Below, one piece after another: positions 5,587 through 6,453 of a stretch of DNA of 6,453 nucleotides (within the stretch, counting starts at the first letter, position 1; the number at the start of each line of letters is the position of its first letter). Under the pieces are notes generated by a model. That model saw only the letters and a list, made by a program, of their open reading frames with translations, was not told where the DNA came from and did no database searches. A program made the position numbers and the translations under genes. The stretch comes from Planctomycetales bacterium (GTDB lineage: Bacteria; Planctomycetota; Phycisphaerae; SM23-33): positions 1 through 6,453 of the forward strand of contig DAOWOP010000151.1 of assembly GCA_030642005.1 (NCBI GenBank), in the 5' to 3' direction.

Positions 5587-5592
5587 CTCCTT
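5587..5592 (-). promoter_or_regulatory. Ribosome binding site that fixes the aspartic protease start
   Basis: AAGGAG on the minus strand lies seven bases before GTG at 5579 and 13 before ATG at 5573. It falls within the reading frame if translation began at GTG 5609, which makes the 5609 start unlikely. Confidence 0.65.
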
Positions 5593-5653
5593 CCCCAGTA
5601 TTTTACCACCCAACACAGTTATCTGAAAGAGCAAATGCGGGACTTTGCATCTT

Positions 5654-6274
5654 CTACACCTGTGTCTCCCGGCGAGGCAGAAACAGGATACCGAAGGCTA
5701 CGACAAGAAAAGGTATAATAAAGCCGCTCTTGATTGTGTGGATGAAATCCGGCGCGCCGGGATGTTCTGTTACAGCCAGCAGAAAGACCGACACGGGAAC
5801 CGAGGCGGCAAACACCAGACAGACCGACGTAAATCGCCAAAACGTAACTCGCAAGCCAAAAGTATGGGCAAGGGCGGCGAAACAGAACGGCATCAGGTAA
5901 AACCACAGATAGGCTAATTCCTTGACAGTTCTTTCCACCGGCCCCGGAATGTAAGGAATCGCAGACCGGCCATATATTTGAGACATGCTCCAGCGAGTAA
6001 CAGCGTACACAAACGTCATGGTAACGCCGAGAGCAATCGCCATGGCGATTCTGCGAGTGCGGGAAAGGCCGCCGTTGACCACCATGACCCACGCCACGAA
6101 CAGGATCGCGCCGGCAGGTATGGCCAAGTGGAAATAACCGATCCAACGCAGCCCCTCCCAGCCGTGATACTCAACCTCCGCCCGCCAGATGACAACCGAA
6201 AGGACCGCAACAGCCGCCAGCGTCAGCCATGAAAAAAGCAAACGCTTCGATTTGCTCGCTTTCTGGACACCCAT
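5654..6274 (-). CDS. Six-helix integral membrane protein of unknown function
   Basis: The 206-residue protein has about six hydrophobic helices, near 12-30, 49-67, 76-95, 122-141, 149-170 and 185-200. A basic N-terminus (KASKSKR) suggests that end is cytoplasmic, and the basic tail RRE after helix 6 agrees with an even helix number. A polar loop at about 96-118 (YGRSAIPYIPGPVERT) between helices 3 and 4 would then face outside. I recognise no transporter or enzyme motif, and there are no conserved charged pairs inside the helices beyond isolated residues. The ATG at 6274 has only a weak GGGA six bases upstream. The gene heads the leftward row and lies directly after the hairpin cluster at 6292-6392, in which I could not identify a promoter. 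Function and membership of the downstream transcript are unproven. Confidence 0.75.
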   Translation of the reverse strand: MGVQKASKSKRLLFSWLTLAAVAVLSVVIWRAEVEYHGWEGLRWIGYFHLAIPAGAILFVAWVMVVNGGLSRTRRIAMAIALGVTMTFVYAVTRWSMSQIYGRSAIPYIPGPVERTVKELAYLWFYLMPFCFAALAHTFGLRVTFWRFTSVCLVFAASVPVSVFLLAVTEHPGAPDFIHTIKSGFIIPFLVVAFGILFLPRRETQV

Positions 6275-6291
6275 AATTTATCCCGATTAAA

Positions 6292-6392
6292 GCCGGGCGC
6301 CATGCCCTCACGCGGAGCGGATGGGCATGTTTTTCGCGCCACAACATGCTTACGCCCTCCGCTGCGCTACGGGCGAAAACATGCCACCCGGC
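6292..6392. repeat. Compound hairpin cluster (REP-like, non-coding)
   Basis: An outer stem GCCGGG (6292-6297) pairs with CCCGGC (6387-6392), continued by CATG (6301-6304) with CATG (6380-6383). Inside, CATGCCC (6301-6307) can pair with GGGCATG (6323-6329), GCATGTT (6325-6331) with AACATGC (6343-6349), and CGCCC (6353-6357) with GGGCG (6371-6375). Some of these pairings exclude one another. The design, an outer arm around several palindromes in about 100 bases, is the same as at 1-114, although the sequence differs. It is probably a non-autonomous dispersed element just upstream of the membrane-protein gene. No transposase is present. Confidence 0.5.
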
Positions 6393-6397
6393 GCTTG

Positions 6398-6453
6398 GCT
6401 CTGTCTGAAAAGTCAGACATTGCCCCAAAGCGTTCAGCAATCAGCCTTCAGCA
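6398..6453. repeat. Composite repeat copy 2, cut by the window edge
   Basis: This begins with GCTCTGTCTGAAAA (6398-6411), identical to 2963-2976. It forms a 7-bp hairpin (6402-6408 with 6413-6419) and continues into AAAGCGTTCAGCAATCAGC (6427-6445), which matches 3001-3019 at 18 of 19 positions. The 7-bp units GTTCAGC, AATCAGC, CTTCAGC (6432-6452) are the same family as at 3006-3033. Orientation is the same as copy 1. The array runs off the end of the window. Confidence 0.75.

Noticed and set aside
5610..5653. Separate promoter for the protease gene
   Set aside because: A TAAAAT-like -10 exists near 5599, but no acceptable -35 lies 16-18 bases upstream.
5244..5900. Rightward 218-residue ORF
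   Set aside because: It is antisense to both the aspartic protease and the membrane-protein genes, which show real motifs and topology.
6171..6440. Leftward 89-residue ORF at the right edge
   Set aside because: It crosses the hairpin cluster and the repeat, and overlaps the membrane-protein gene in another frame.

Overview
The window is an ordinary bacterial chromosomal segment of moderately high GC, with about seven genes separated by repeat-rich spacers. No mobile-element gene, CRISPR array, tRNA or rRNA is visible. Strong Shine-Dalgarno sites, a beta-type glutamine synthetase, and spacers made of 7-bp tandem repeats and compound hairpins remind me of Planctomycetota (Phycisphaerae-like) genomes. 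That placement is an impression from pattern memory, not a demonstrated identity.

Layout. Positions 1-137 hold a cluster of nested hairpins, part of which looks like a terminator for the leftward gene at 156-1229, an M42-family metallo-aminopeptidase with a complete metal-ligand set. The divergent spacer 1230-1478 carries a plausible promoter for each direction and two 7-bp tandem arrays. The rightward gene glnA (1479-2930) encodes type I beta glutamine synthetase. The convergent spacer 2931-3088 holds two hairpins and a large inverted array of 7-bp repeats that ends exactly at the stop codon of the next gene.

From 6274 down to 3089 five leftward genes follow with gaps of about 40-75 bases, so they may be one transcription unit: a six-helix membrane protein of unknown function, a small retropepsin-like aspartic protease, a 48-residue protein of unknown function, a zinc-dependent medium-chain dehydrogenase with a TTG start, and a short-chain dehydrogenase. 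The last two resemble the L-idonate 5-dehydrogenase / 5-ketogluconate reductase (IdnD/IdnO) pairing, so a sugar-acid or polyol interconversion is a reasonable guess. The short-chain enzyme has Arg where the catalytic Lys of the Tyr-x3-Lys motif is expected. The right edge (6292-6453) holds another hairpin cluster and the start of a second copy of the repeat seen after glnA, in the same orientation, so the five-gene block lies between direct copies of one composite repeat.

Most notable: four different 7-bp tandem arrays confined to spacers and gene ends; the two-copy composite repeat; the YxxxR short-chain dehydrogenase; and the small gene ending in GTTTGAC, where a +1 shift would extend it to overlap the next start codon. 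I see no convincing evidence of a wholly new multi-gene system.
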